A DNA stretch of 32,838 nucleotides from an uncultured Porphyromonadaceae bacterium (GCA_947643665.1 CANRWW010000027.1:1-32838); one strand, 5' to 3'; positions 1 through 8,529 are shown, numbered from the stretch's first letter. Program-made: numbers and translations. The notes: a model not told the origin generated them from the letters alone.

Positions 1-1
1 G

Positions 2-44
2 AAGCGCCCTGGCACAGGAACTGTGCCGGGGCGCTTTGTTTTTG
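2..44 (+). terminator. Intrinsic terminator of an upstream off-window gene
   Basis: Bases 2-17 pair with 21-36: arms AAGCGCCC and GGGCGCTT outside, GGCACAG and CTGTGCC inside, one T-G wobble between them, and a 3-base loop. A T-rich run (TTTGTTTTT) follows. This is the classical layout for a plus-strand transcript coming from left of the window. Confidence 0.85.
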
Positions 45-108
45 CCCCCGGGCGGTGGGAGCAGCAGGGGGCAGCAGGGTGGTGGGGGGAAGCCGAGGGG
101 GGAGGGGG

Positions 109-198
109 ATCAGAGCCATCAGAGGTATCAGAGGCATCATTGATATCACCGGTGAATCAGAGGCATCGGCTCTCTTAGAGAGGGATCAGAGGAATCAC
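109..198. repeat. Degenerate 9-bp direct repeats (ATCAGAGGn)
   Basis: The unit ATCAGAGGn appears at 109-117 (ATCAGAGCC), 118-126, 127-135, 156-164 and 185-193. The first three are directly head to tail, and each is followed by ATC. The patch follows a G-rich stretch (50-108) and lies between the leftmost terminator and the first promoter. The units are too short and too irregular for a CRISPR array. It looks like slippage-prone intergenic sequence, and no function can be read from it. Confidence 0.6.
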
Positions 199-257
199 GA
201 TATGGCTGGTGGGGATCGGGGTATCTGATGGGGGCTGAGGGTTTTGGTGGAATTTTC

Positions 258-288
258 TTGTAGGTTTTAAAAGTTGTGTGTATCTTTG
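258..288 (+). promoter_or_regulatory. Bacteroidota-type promoter of the mannosyltransferase-pyrC operon
   Basis: TTG at 258-260 (-33 element), 20 bases, then TATCTTTG at 281-288 (matching the -7 consensus TAnnTTTG). Transcription would start near 294, leaving a leader of about 50 bases before the ATG at 347. The same layout recurs in front of several minus-strand genes here. Confidence 0.7.
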
Positions 289-346
289 TTGGCGTTAAGA
301 AAGGATTTGAAGAGGCTAGTCGTATGACGGGCTTCGTTTAGTTGTT

Positions 347-1123
347 ATGAATACTCTGGAACCTGCTATTATTGAACCTGAAAACCGTCGGGATTCGCTT
401 GTGATTATTCCGATGTATAATGAGAGGGAGAATGCAGCTGCTATTATTGATGCTGTGCTTGCTCTCAAGCATGGTTTTGATGTTCTGGTGATTGATGACA
501 ATTCTCCTGACGGAACCTCAGATATTGTGTGCGGAAAGATGTCCCAGTATCCTGGGCGCGTGTATATGATAGAGCGTTCCGGTAAACTTGGATTGGGTAC
601 GGCTTACATAGAAGGATTCAAGTGGGCTTTGGATAATGGTTACGGTTATGTGTTCGAGATGGATGCTGACTTTTCGCATAATCCCAAGGATCTTGAATTG
701 CTTTATATGGAATGTGCCGAGAAGGGAGCAGACGTGGCCGTAGGCTCGCGTTATGTGACTGGTGTCAATGTGGTGAACTGGCCGATGGGTCGTGTGCTGA
801 TGTCTTATTTCGCATCGAAGTATGTGCAGTTTGTAACAGGTCTCAAAGTAAAGGATACGACTGCAGGTTTTGCATGCTACCGCAGCGAGGTGCTTCGCAC
901 GATGGAACTTGACAAGATTCGTTTCAAAGGATATGCTTTCCAGATTGAAATGAAGTTTACTGCGGTGAAATGTGGGTTTAAAGTCACGGAAGTGCCTATA
1001 ATCTTTGTGAACCGTGTGCTTGGCACCTCAAAAATGTCATCTGGTATTTTTGGTGAGGCCTTGTTCGGGGTTATTAAATTGAAACTGGATTCAATAACAC
1101 GCAAATATCCGAGGAAACCGTAA
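347..1123 (+). CDS. Polyprenol monophosphomannose synthase (GT2 family)
   Basis: Family-2 glycosyltransferase of the dolichyl/polyprenyl-phosphate mannosyltransferase type. It is predicted to transfer mannose from GDP-mannose to a polyprenyl phosphate at the cytoplasmic face of the inner membrane. Visible motifs: the nucleotide-sugar binding start VIIPMYNE (19-26), the VIDDNSPDGT loop with D50/D51, and the metal-binding EMDADFSHNP (about 104-113). At 258 residues it is a catalytic domain only, with no C-terminal membrane segments, as in the soluble Dpm1 class. The ATG at 347 follows a good promoter at 258-288. It is 46 bases upstream of pyrC and probably co-transcribed with it. The donor and lipid are inferred from family membership; other polyprenyl-phosphate hexosyltransferases are possible. 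Confidence 0.85.
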   Translation: MNTLEPAIIEPENRRDSLVIIPMYNERENAAAIIDAVLALKHGFDVLVIDDNSPDGTSDIVCGKMSQYPGRVYMIERSGKLGLGTAYIEGFKWALDNGYGYVFEMDADFSHNPKDLELLYMECAEKGADVAVGSRYVTGVNVVNWPMGRVLMSYFASKYVQFVTGLKVKDTTAGFACYRSEVLRTMELDKIRFKGYAFQIEMKFTAVKCGFKVTEVPIIFVNRVLGTSKMSSGIFGEALFGVIKLKLDSITRKYPRKP

Positions 1124-1143
1124 CGTAGGAATTTCCTGTTGGC

Positions 1144-1172
1144 AGGAGGCGGTTTCTGAAAATGTATTGATG
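1144..1172 (+). promoter_or_regulatory. pyrC translation start region with two-codon upstream ORF
   Basis: An AGGAGG sits at 1144-1149, unusual in this window. Twelve bases after it is ATG TAT TGA (1162-1170), whose stop overlaps the pyrC ATG at 1170 as TGATG. A TTG at 1167 and a second ATG at 1173 are also in the pyrC frame. The AGGAGG is 20 bases from the ATG at 1170, so the start choice is not settled by it. Confidence 0.4.
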
Positions 1173-2528
1173 ATGAAGAAACCTAAGGTTTTAGCAAACG
1201 GACTTATTTTTAGCAATGGCTTTCGCTTTAAAGGGAGCGTGGTCATTGAGGATTACCTTATTACCAGGGTTGATGTGGGCTACACCAATCTTGCGGATAT
1301 TCCTGCGGAAAATTATGATGTCGTAGATTGCGAGGGAAAGATGATTTTCCCTGGTGTGATTGACGAGCATGTGCATTTCCGTGATCCCGGCATGACTGAA
1401 AAGGGTGATATAATGACTGAGAGCCGTGCTGCCGTGGCAGGCGGGGTGACTTCTTTTTTCGATATGCCCAATACGACGCCGCAGACCACGACGATAGAGG
1501 CATGGGAGGCCAAGATGGCCCGAGCAGCTGAGGTTTCTGCTGCGAATTATGCATTTTTCCTTGGTGCCACCAATAACAATATTGATGAGATACTTTCGGC
1601 GGATTACACGCGTATTCCGGGTGTAAAATTATTCATGGGCAGTTCTACAGGCGGGATGCTGGTGAACCGCGATGATATGATCCGTAAACTTTTCTCAAGT
1701 TTCCATCATGTCATAGCTTGCCATGCTGAAAGTGAGGATGTGATTGCTGCCAACAAGGCGCGTTTGCTTTTGCAGTATCCTGGGGGTATTCCTGTAGGGC
1801 TTCATAGCAGCCTGAGGTCTCGTGAGGCTTGTATAGAGGCTACGCGCAAGGCGGTGACCCTTGCTAAGGAGACTGGTGCCAGGCTTCATGTGATGCATCT
1901 GACAACTGCTGATGAATTGGAGTTTTTTGAACCGGGAGATGTGGCGTCAAAGCATATAACGGCTGAGACGTGTCCCCATTATCTCTGTTTTACAGGGGAT
2001 AGTGTGGAGGCTACCGGTGGCCTTACCAAGTGTAATCCGGCGATTAAGGATGAAAGGGACCGGCGGGCATTGCAGCGTGCTGTAACCGAAGGAAGGATTG
2101 ATGTAATTGCAACGGATCATGCACCCCATATGTTGGCCAACAAACTTGGGGGCGATGCGTTGACTGCCGCTTCCGGTATGCCGTCTGTGCAGTTCGCTCT
2201 TCCTGTCATGTTGCAGCTTACCCGAAAGGGGCTTTTTACGATAGAGGATGTGGTAGAGAAGATGTCCGGTGCTCCGGCGCGCCTTTACAGGATGTCCCGG
2301 AGGGGTTACGTAAGGCCGCATTATGTGGCGGATCTTGTTGTGATTGATCCGGATGCCGATTATGTGATAAAAAGTGATGATGTGCTTAGCGCTTGCGGCT
2401 GGAGCCCTTATGAGGGGATGAGGCTCAACTTCAGGGTAGAGCAGACGTGGGTGAATGGCCAGCCTGCATATATAAATGGTGAGTTTACGGGAAAGCAGAC
2501 TCCTTTGGCTTTGCGTTTTGACATATGA
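1170..2528 (+). CDS. pyrC: Dihydroorotase
   Basis: Zinc amidohydrolase that interconverts carbamoyl-aspartate and dihydroorotate in pyrimidine synthesis, in the cytoplasm. The metal site is readable: HVHFRDPG (first HxH, H67 and H69 counting from the ATG at 1170), GVKLFMGSSTG with K153 in the place of the carboxylated lysine, CHAESED, ETCPHYL, and TDHAPH with D316 as the catalytic aspartate. Length of 452 residues fits the long (class I, allantoinase-like) dihydroorotases rather than the short E. coli type. The reading frame could also open one codon earlier with TTG at 1167; I chose the ATG. It is the second gene of an operon with the mannosyltransferase and ends at a bidirectional terminator shared with the convergent asparaginase gene. 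A hydantoinase or allantoinase is the main alternative and is less likely. Confidence 0.9.
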   Translation: MMKKPKVLANGLIFSNGFRFKGSVVIEDYLITRVDVGYTNLADIPAENYDVVDCEGKMIFPGVIDEHVHFRDPGMTEKGDIMTESRAAVAGGVTSFFDMPNTTPQTTTIEAWEAKMARAAEVSAANYAFFLGATNNNIDEILSADYTRIPGVKLFMGSSTGGMLVNRDDMIRKLFSSFHHVIACHAESEDVIAANKARLLLQYPGGIPVGLHSSLRSREACIEATRKAVTLAKETGARLHVMHLTTADELEFFEPGDVASKHITAETCPHYLCFTGDSVEATGGLTKCNPAIKDERDRRALQRAVTEGRIDVIATDHAPHMLANKLGGDALTAASGMPSVQFALPVMLQLTRKGLFTIEDVVEKMSGAPARLYRMSRRGYVRPHYVADLVVIDPDADYVIKSDDVLSACGWSPYEGMRLNFRVEQTWVNGQPAYINGEFTGKQTPLALRFDI

Positions 2529-2549
2529 TTGATGTCTGACTAACGTATT

Positions 2550-2609
2550 ATACAGAAACAGAAAAAGCGATGAATCAAGTCATGTTCATCGCTTTTTCTG
2601 TTTCTGTAT
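2550..2609. terminator. Bidirectional terminator between pyrC and the asparaginase gene
   Basis: A perfect inverted repeat with 25-bp arms (2550-2574 and 2585-2609) and a 10-base loop. The core stem GCGATGAA/TTCATCGC is flanked by AAAAA on the left and TTTTT on the right, so it can terminate both convergent transcripts. Pairing continues outward for about another 12 bp (ACAGAAACAG with CTGTTTCTGT). Confidence 0.9.
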
Positions 2610-2617
2610 TATTCCGT

Positions 2618-3670
2618 TCAGATGCTCATTTCGCCGCATATGGGGTGGAGCAGGCAGTGGGAAACTTGTTTTGGAGTGAGTCCTATGCCAAAAAGGAACA
2701 TCATTTTTGTAAGGGCGGCTTCGGTGGTTATGTCATGTCCTGAAATAACTCCTGCGGCGGCAAGCTGATGCCCTGTGGCATAGCGTTTCTGCTGCACTCC
2801 TCCGTTGACGCATTGGGTCACATTCAGCACCACTACTCCGCGCTTTACCGTGTCTTCTATGGCGTTGTGGAACCATTCGCATGCGGGAGCATTCCCTGCC
2901 CCATAGGTTTTCAGCACGATTCCTTTAACTCCAGGTGTATTTAGTTGCTGACGAAGTGAAAGTTCGGTCATACCGGGGTTCACATGTATTATTATTACGT
3001 CGGTGTTGAGACCGGTGTGCACTTTCAGCGGCAGTCTGTCATGTACACGCCATAACGAGTCATTGTTGAACTGTATGGAAAGTCCTATTTTTGCAAGAGA
3101 AGGGTAATTGTTGCTCTTGAATGCATTGAAGTTGTCTGCGCTCATTTTTGTAGAGCGGTTTCCTCTCCATAGGTAGTTTTCAAACAGTATGGCAACTTCC
3201 TGCACCATCGGTTCGCCGTTTACTGGATCTATCGCTGCCGCGATCTGTAGCGCCGTTATCAGGTTTTCTTCTCCGTCTGTGCGCACTTCTCCGATCGGGA
3301 GCTGTGATCCTGTGATTATTACCGGCTTGCGCAGATGTTCCAGCATAAATGACAGCGCTGATGCGGTATAAGCCATAGTGTCAGTACCGTGCAGCACTAC
3401 AAATCCGTCGAATTTTTTATAGTTGCGTCCTATTTCCGAGGCGATCAGTTTCCAATGCTCCGGTGAGACGTTGCTGGAATCTATGGGCGGATCAAATTGT
3501 ATATGCTCAATGTCATAATCAAGCATTTTGATTTTAGGCACGTTGTCAATCAGATGGTTGAAGTCGAACGGGCTTAGTGTGTGTGTCTGCGGATCCTCTA
3601 TCATACCGATGGTTCCACCGGTATAGATAATGAGGATCCGCGGACGTGAGGAGTGAGTTTGCTGCTGCAT
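2618..3670 (-). CDS. ansA: L-asparaginase, type I (cytoplasmic)
   Basis: Hydrolyses asparagine to aspartate and ammonia. The two catalytic threonine motifs are visible: IIYTGGTIG with nucleophile T20, and VLHGTDTMAYTA with T96/D97 (numbering from the ATG at 3670). A KTYGAGNAP segment typical of the family lies further on. There is no signal peptide and the length of 350 residues fits the cytoplasmic AnsA type. A longer frame with GTG at 3724 exists but would overlap metG and adds a low-complexity extension; the ATG at 3670 lies 22 bases after the metG stop and is preferred. It is the second gene of a metG operon and ends at the terminator at 2550-2609. Confidence 0.88.
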   Translation of the reverse strand: MQQQTHSSRPRILIIYTGGTIGMIEDPQTHTLSPFDFNHLIDNVPKIKMLDYDIEHIQFDPPIDSSNVSPEHWKLIASEIGRNYKKFDGFVVLHGTDTMAYTASALSFMLEHLRKPVIITGSQLPIGEVRTDGEENLITALQIAAAIDPVNGEPMVQEVAILFENYLWRGNRSTKMSADNFNAFKSNNYPSLAKIGLSIQFNNDSLWRVHDRLPLKVHTGLNTDVIIIHVNPGMTELSLRQQLNTPGVKGIVLKTYGAGNAPACEWFHNAIEDTVKRGVVVLNVTQCVNGGVQQKRYATGHQLAAAGVISGHDITTEAALTKMMFLFGIGLTPKQVSHCLLHPICGEMSI

Positions 3671-3692
3671 GGCTGGAGGTGTTGATGCGGTC

Positions 3693-5735
3693 TTATTTAA
3701 CTTGTGCTCCGGGAGCAACGGCACCTGTGGGGCCTATTACTACGAGCGAGCCGTCGGGATTCTGTGCCGACAGGATCATTCCTTGCGACAGGACCCCTTT
3801 CAGTTTGCGTGGTTCGAAATTGGCTACGAAGCAAATCTGTTTCCCGGTAAGGTCTTCGGGATTATAGTATTTTGCAATACCGCTGACGATGGTGCGTTGT
3901 TCCATGCCGTCATCAATAAGGAATTGCAGGAGCTTGTCTGCTTTGGGTACACGTTTGCATTCCAATACGGTGCCTACACGTATGTCAACTTTCATGAAGT
4001 CGTCGAACGGAACATCTGGTTGCTGTGGTTCCGGTTGCCAGCTTTTCAGTTTGTTTTCCTCGCGTATGCGGCTGAGGCGGTCTAGCTGTGCCTGTATGGC
4101 GTCATCCTCAATTTTTTCGAACAGCAGTTCAGGCTGTCCGAGCTGTGTCCCTGCGGCAATAAGATCAGGTTGTCCCAGCATATCCCACGACAGTTTGCCA
4201 AGGACAAGCATTTCTGAGAGTTTACCGCTCATAAAGGGCAGGAACGGTTCGAATGCCACGGCTATGTTCGCGCATATCTGTATCGCCACGTTCAGTATGG
4301 TAGCTACGCGTGCCATGTCGCTTTTCGCTACTTTCCATGGCTCTGTTTCCTGAAGATACTTGTTGCCGGCACGGGCTATGTTCATGGCTTCCTTGAGGGC
4401 TTCACGGAAATGGAAAGTCTCAAGTGCGTTTGTAAGTGACTGGCCGATACCCTTTATCTCGCCGAATATTTCGTTGTCAATCGGCTGCAACTCTCCGGCT
4501 TCAGGCACTTTCCCTTCGAAATATTTGTGAGTAAGCACCATCGCACGGTTTACGAAATTGCCCAAGATAGCCACCAGCTCCGAGTTGTTGCGGCTCTGGA
4601 AATCGCGCCATGTGAAATCATTGTCTTTGGTTTCAGGTGCATTGGCTGTAAGGACGTAACGGAGCACATCCTGTTTGCCGGGGAAATCACGCAGATATTC
4701 GTGGAGCCATATAGCCCAGTTGCGTGAGGTTGAAATCTTGTCACCTTCAAGGTTTAGGAATTCGTTTGCTGGCACATTGTCAGGCAACTGGTAGTTGTCG
4801 CCGTATGCCATGAGCATCGCGGGGAATATGATGCAATGGAAAACGATGTTGTCCTTACCGATGAAGTTGATTATCCTGGTTTCGGGGTCTTTCCAGTAGG
4901 TTTCCCATGTGTCGGGAAGCAACTCTTTGGTGTTGGAAATATAGCCGATGGGTGCATCGAACCATACATACAGCACTTTTCCTTCGGCGCCTTCCACGGG
5001 CACAGGCACTCCCCAGTCAAGGTCGCGGCTTACGGCACGTGGCTGCAGTCCGAGGTCAATCCACGATTTGCATTGCCCGTACACGTTGGTTTTCCACTCC
5101 TTGTGTCCTTCAAGGATCCACTGTGACAACTGTTTTTCCCAGCGGTCAAGCGGGAGGTACCAGTGTTTGGTTTCTTTGAGCACCGGTGTGTTGCCGGTTA
5201 TGGCGCTTTTGGGGTTTATAAGGTCGGTGGCGTTGAGCGATGTGCCGCATTTCTCGCATTGGTCGCCGTAAGCACGGTCGTAGTGGCAATGCGGGCATTC
5301 TCCGGTCACATAACGGTCTGCCAGGAATTGATTTGCCTTTTCATCGTAAAGCTGCATGGAGGATTTTTCCACAAATTGGCTGTTGTCGTATAAACGGCGG
5401 AAAAATTCGGATGCAGTTGCTTCATGTATGTCTGATGTGGTGCGGGAATATATGTTGAATGATATTCCAAGCTCCTCCATGGAATCTTTTATGATCTTGT
5501 GGTAACGGTCCACTATGTCCTGTGGTGTAACCCCTTCGTTCTGTGCTTTTATAGTGATTGGCACCCCGTGCTCGTCAGATCCGCCAATCATAACGACGTC
5601 TTCTCCGCGCAAACGGAGGAAACGGGTATATATATCTGCCGGTACATACACTCCGGCTAGATGGCCGATATGCACTGGACCGTTGGCATATGGCAAAGCA
5701 GTGGTGACAAGGGTGCGTTTGAATTTCTTTTCCAT
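3693..5735 (-). CDS. metG: Methionyl-tRNA synthetase
   Basis: Class I aminoacyl-tRNA synthetase that charges tRNA-Met in the cytoplasm. Domains in order: Rossmann catalytic core with HIGH (residues 22-25), a zinc knuckle CPHC...CEKCG (about 146-162), the KMSKS-equivalent loop written KISTS (about 334-338), an anticodon-binding helical domain, and a C-terminal tRNA-binding (EMAP-II/Trbp-like) domain from about 577 with KVDIRVGTV and SQGMILSA. Length of 680 residues fits the long bacterial form. An upstream TTG at 5744 would add three residues; the ATG at 5735 is preferred. The asparaginase gene follows 22 bases downstream. I believe the KISTS loop is usual for Bacteroidota MetG and do not read it as a defect. 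Confidence 0.95.
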   Translation of the reverse strand: MEKKFKRTLVTTALPYANGPVHIGHLAGVYVPADIYTRFLRLRGEDVVMIGGSDEHGVPITIKAQNEGVTPQDIVDRYHKIIKDSMEELGISFNIYSRTTSDIHEATASEFFRRLYDNSQFVEKSSMQLYDEKANQFLADRYVTGECPHCHYDRAYGDQCEKCGTSLNATDLINPKSAITGNTPVLKETKHWYLPLDRWEKQLSQWILEGHKEWKTNVYGQCKSWIDLGLQPRAVSRDLDWGVPVPVEGAEGKVLYVWFDAPIGYISNTKELLPDTWETYWKDPETRIINFIGKDNIVFHCIIFPAMLMAYGDNYQLPDNVPANEFLNLEGDKISTSRNWAIWLHEYLRDFPGKQDVLRYVLTANAPETKDNDFTWRDFQSRNNSELVAILGNFVNRAMVLTHKYFEGKVPEAGELQPIDNEIFGEIKGIGQSLTNALETFHFREALKEAMNIARAGNKYLQETEPWKVAKSDMARVATILNVAIQICANIAVAFEPFLPFMSGKLSEMLVLGKLSWDMLGQPDLIAAGTQLGQPELLFEKIEDDAIQAQLDRLSRIREENKLKSWQPEPQQPDVPFDDFMKVDIRVGTVLECKRVPKADKLLQFLIDDGMEQRTIVSGIAKYYNPEDLTGKQICFVANFEPRKLKGVLSQGMILSAQNPDGSLVVIGPTGAVAPGAQVK

Positions 5736-5757
5736 TTTTTTCAATCTGTTTATGTCA

Positions 5758-5765
5758 CAAAATTA
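5758..5765 (-). promoter_or_regulatory. Possible -7 element for metG
   Basis: On the minus strand this reads TAATTTTG, an exact TAnnTTTG. It would give a short leader of about 17 bases before the ATG at 5735. No TTG is found at the usual 19-20 base distance; the nearest CAA on the plus strand is at 5791, 25 bases away. The call is therefore tentative. Confidence 0.4.
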
Positions 5766-5817
5766 ATAAATTCAGTTGGAATTAAGAAATCAAAGGATTC
5801 TGGAGTGATATAAGATA

Positions 5818-5862
5818 AAGCCCCGCTGCGTCTGCCGTAATGTGGCTTATGCAGCGGGACTC
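5818..5862 (-). terminator. Terminator downstream of the choice-of-anchor-J gene
   Basis: On the minus strand CCCGCTGC (5851-5858) pairs with GCAGCGGG (5822-5829) across a 21-base loop and is followed by GCTTTATCTT. It lies about 50 bases after the stop of the 5911-8205 gene. The large loop makes it weaker than the other terminators here. Confidence 0.55.
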
Positions 5863-5910
5863 TGTTATATGGGTCTTTCGGTTTGTCAAATACCGGTTGG
5901 AGAGGGTGTG

Positions 5911-8205
5911 TTATCGGTTGAGTTTGCGCACTGAGCCGTCGGAATATTTTACAATGAAGATGCCTCCGGTTGCTTCTGCCGGATCAATGGCACGTCCGTC
6001 AGGAGTGAAGTACGATACGGGTACGGCGTCTGCATAGTCTGCGTCAGGAGCCGCGACACCAGCCAGTTTGGTAAGTTCGAAAACTTTCTTCACACCAGGA
6101 CCGGTTACCGTGATCTTTTCCGAGGTGATGGCTTCCGGAGTGGTGGCATTTACTTTCAGTTCCGTATCGCCATATCGGCCGGTTATTTTCGCGCTTATGC
6201 CATTAGGCACTTCCACAGTGAGTTCCGAGCCGTCATAATAGCTTTGCATAGGCACTGTCACCACACCTTCTGCTACAGTGATTTTGTCAACATCTGAATG
6301 CAGGTAAGGGTATTCTCCGTCAAGGTTTATTGCAAAAGCCGACATGAGATCGCCATATTCACCTTGGATAGTGGCAACCGATGACCAGCTTTTGCGTGGC
6401 ATACTTTCGTGTGTTATTGTTTTTTCGATCCATCCGTGGCAAAGGTATGGGTGGGGGAATTCCGACAACATCGGTGAGAATCGTTGTATGCCGGCTCCTC
6501 TGAATCCGCTTATGCGGATTACATATGCGGCATATGAGTTGTCAAGTGCTATGGGCGTGTCAAATTCCGCGCATACAGTGAGGTAATCGGTGCTTCCGAA
6601 TTCAAATGTGATTATATCTGTGCCTTTGCATACCGCTGACGTTATCACAGGTGCGACAGATATATCATAATCTTCTGTAAGGCCTAGTATTTCAAATTTT
6701 ATTTCAGCCTCTTCTGTCACTTTGCCCATGGCCAGCATGTGCGCCCCGTGGACTACCAGCGGTGAAGCCGACGGATATATAAAGTTCATTATGGCATCAA
6801 GCGTCACGAACTCGGTTTCAGTGGCCGGTTCATCAAATGTATACTTTGTCCAGAAGTCGTCAACGCCCTCTCCGTGGCCGAATACCGGTATCCCTGCTGT
6901 TCCGGCATCTTCTTCCGTAAGTGCCTGCGTAAGGCCTGATACCATCGGATCGAACGGCAGTATGCCGTATACGTCTGTGGTACCGTCATTGAATGTAACT
7001 TCGGCTTTGCCTCCGAGCTGCATCAAAGGATGTGCGCACTCAAATACAGTCTCGCGGTATCCGGGTGCCATACCGCGGAGGCTTGGCGGTGTAATGAAGT
7101 TGTTTATTGTAGTGGATAGTGTGGAGAAGTTCGGCTTATAGTTCAGGGTAAGCATGTCAGGATCGTCTGATGTGGCAGTGGAGCTGTTTTCCTGGTCGTA
7201 GTATGACCATAGGTATGTCGCTTCTGGAACGTATGTGTAGTTCTGCCATACGAGATCGGTATATACGGGATAAATTGCGACCGGAACACCGGCGACAGAC
7301 CATGATGCGGACTTGTTGAACCCGAAGAACTGTGTCTCGAATGGCTCAAGATACGGTTCAAGAGGCATTGGGGGAAAGTCTGCAAAAATATTGTCAATGA
7401 AAAGAGTGTCGCAGTCGGTGCCATAATAGCGGAATGCTATCTGCACGTTTTTCCCTGCATATCCGGCGAGCGATACCGAAATCTGTTCAAGCATCCCGGA
7501 AGTGGAGCATGTCATTTCCAAGGCTGTCTTACCGGTGTTGGCTTCAGTCAGGCTATAGATCTGTGTCCACTCCTGTGCACCCTCCTCGCGTATGAGTACA
7601 CAAACATCTCCTACAGGCTCGAATTTGGAGAATGTCATCTCCTCAGCGTTGTAATAATCCCAGTTGTAATAATACGGGGTAAGGGTGTAGAGGTCGAATG
7701 TGAGCTGCATTCCCTCCTGTATTGTGAATACGGGTGATATTATGGTTTCGTCCTGGGGCTTATTGCTGCCTGCAACGAAAATGCTGAGATAGCATTTGCC
7801 GTCGGTAGGTGATGGATATTGTGAGCTGGCAGGAGACCATACGTTCCATTTCTGGTTTTCAGACAGCCCCTCGATGCTATTGCTTTCAACTGTCCATCCT
7901 TCCGGGATCCATGCAGATGTGGTGCCGTCCCATCCTTCGAAACTCTCGCGAAGTCCGGCTGACGCGGATGCTGATATGCGTGAGGCTCGGTTCTGTTTTA
8001 CCAGCGGGTTGACGGTGGTGTTTACGCCGGTTCGTCTGATGGATTTGACAGGTTTGTCAGGTGTGCCTTTTGTAGGCTTTGCCACTTTTACAATCGTGGT
8101 GTGAGCGTTGTCTGTCATTGATACCGGCTGGAATGCCGCTGGTCCTGTGGCCCAGACAGACGCTGTGGCAGACACAGCCATTGCAAGGAGTAGATTATGC
8201 TTCAT
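5911..8205 (-). CDS. Secreted choice-of-anchor-J surface protein with sorting tail
   Basis: A 764-residue exported protein. Residues 1-19 form a signal peptide (MKHNLLLAMAVSATASVWA). Residues of about 85-285 form a jelly-roll of the choice-of-anchor-J / cleaved-adhesin type: it opens LRESFEGWD...WIPEGWTVES and closes with the typical DTLFIDNIF. The middle (about 290-650) is beta-rich and not recognised. The last ~37 residues, with PVSYFTPDGRAI and a GIFIVKYSDG motif, form a tail nearly the same as that of the 13661-17917 protein and resemble type IX secretion sorting domains. It is monocistronic, divergent to the S41 protease gene, with a -7 element at 8258-8265 and a weak terminator behind it. 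A binding or matrix role is likely; no enzymatic motif was seen. Confidence 0.7.
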   Translation of the reverse strand: MKHNLLLAMAVSATASVWATGPAAFQPVSMTDNAHTTIVKVAKPTKGTPDKPVKSIRRTGVNTTVNPLVKQNRASRISASASAGLRESFEGWDGTTSAWIPEGWTVESNSIEGLSENQKWNVWSPASSQYPSPTDGKCYLSIFVAGSNKPQDETIISPVFTIQEGMQLTFDLYTLTPYYYNWDYYNAEEMTFSKFEPVGDVCVLIREEGAQEWTQIYSLTEANTGKTALEMTCSTSGMLEQISVSLAGYAGKNVQIAFRYYGTDCDTLFIDNIFADFPPMPLEPYLEPFETQFFGFNKSASWSVAGVPVAIYPVYTDLVWQNYTYVPEATYLWSYYDQENSSTATSDDPDMLTLNYKPNFSTLSTTINNFITPPSLRGMAPGYRETVFECAHPLMQLGGKAEVTFNDGTTDVYGILPFDPMVSGLTQALTEEDAGTAGIPVFGHGEGVDDFWTKYTFDEPATETEFVTLDAIMNFIYPSASPLVVHGAHMLAMGKVTEEAEIKFEILGLTEDYDISVAPVITSAVCKGTDIITFEFGSTDYLTVCAEFDTPIALDNSYAAYVIRISGFRGAGIQRFSPMLSEFPHPYLCHGWIEKTITHESMPRKSWSSVATIQGEYGDLMSAFAINLDGEYPYLHSDVDKITVAEGVVTVPMQSYYDGSELTVEVPNGISAKITGRYGDTELKVNATTPEAITSEKITVTGPGVKKVFELTKLAGVAAPDADYADAVPVSYFTPDGRAIDPAEATGGIFIVKYSDGSVRKLNR

Positions 8206-8257
8206 GCGTTAAAGAATATGATTAATGAAAAATTGGTTTGGCGTATAAATATTTTTG

Positions 8258-8265
8258 CAAAGTTA
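8258..8265 (-). promoter_or_regulatory. -7 element for the choice-of-anchor-J gene
   Basis: Reads TAACTTTG on the minus strand, a full match to TAnnTTTG. The nearest upstream TTG (plus-strand CAAA at 8290-8293) is 24 bases away, a little farther than the usual 19-20. The start of transcription would be near 8252, giving a leader of about 47 bases. Confidence 0.55.
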
Positions 8266-8458
8266 ATCAACCCGCGCCAAGGCGGAAACCAAAAATATGA
8301 AAAATAAATAAAAATAGAATTTAAAGGCGGTCATACCGGTGTTTTAGGATAGCTTGGCCATAAAATCAAGAAGCAGGAATGATGCCGGAGGGATAGCAGG
8401 GATGTTAATTTTAAGGGTTTTTGGATAAAAAGTGTGCGGGAATTGTTATTATATTGTG

Positions 8459-8466
8459 TAATTTCG
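8459..8466 (+). promoter_or_regulatory. Weak -7-like site for the S41 protease-mfd operon
   Basis: TAATTTCG departs from TAnnTTTG by one base and has no TTG at the expected distance (one lies at 8443-8445, too close). If used, the mRNA would begin near 8472, right before the hairpin at 8478-8508. Confidence 0.35.
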
Positions 8467-8477
8467 CAGTTAGAAAT

Positions 8478-8508
8478 AGCGTAATGGCTGTTTCGCAGCC
8501 ATTACGCT
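8478..8508 (+). other. Perfect 13-bp hairpin in the 5' leader of the S41 protease gene
   Basis: AGCGTAATGGCTG (8478-8490) pairs perfectly with CAGCCATTACGCT (8496-8508) around the loop TTTCG. It lies 21 bases before the ATG at 8530. No plus-strand gene precedes it and no long T-run follows, so it is better read as a 5'-UTR structure (mRNA stability or translation control) than as a terminator. Confidence 0.65.
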
Positions 8509-8529
8509 TTCCCAACTACTGTTTTTAAT

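Larger units (their letters stand above)
45..346. other. Intergenic region without a gene
   Basis: This stretch of about 300 bases holds a G-rich segment, the 9-bp repeats at 109-198 and the promoter at 258-288. No convincing coding region was seen on either strand; the short minus-strand reading frame that enters it from the right is antisense to the mannosyltransferase gene. Confidence 0.6.
8206..8529. other. Divergent intergenic region
   Basis: About 320 AT-rich bases between the surface-protein gene and the S41 protease gene. It holds one clear minus-strand -7 element (8258-8265), one weak plus-strand -7-like site (8459-8466) and a leader hairpin (8478-8508). No gene was seen. Confidence 0.6.

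Noticed and set aside
109-198. CRISPR-like repeat series
   Set aside because: Units are only 9 bases, degenerate and without uniform spacers; no cas genes are in the window.
3671-3724. Overlap of the asparaginase gene with the metG 3' end through a GTG at 3724
   Set aside because: The ATG at 3670 gives a normal type I N-terminus and a 22-base gap; the extra 18 residues look like out-of-frame metG sequence.
4700-4745. MetG has KISTS where KMSKS is expected
   Set aside because: The position and context ([10 protein letters not shown]) fit the flexible loop and I believe it is usual for this phylum; not a loss of function.
8478-8508. Reading the leader hairpin as a terminator
   Set aside because: No plus-strand gene lies upstream, no T-run follows, and the S41 gene starts 21 bases later.
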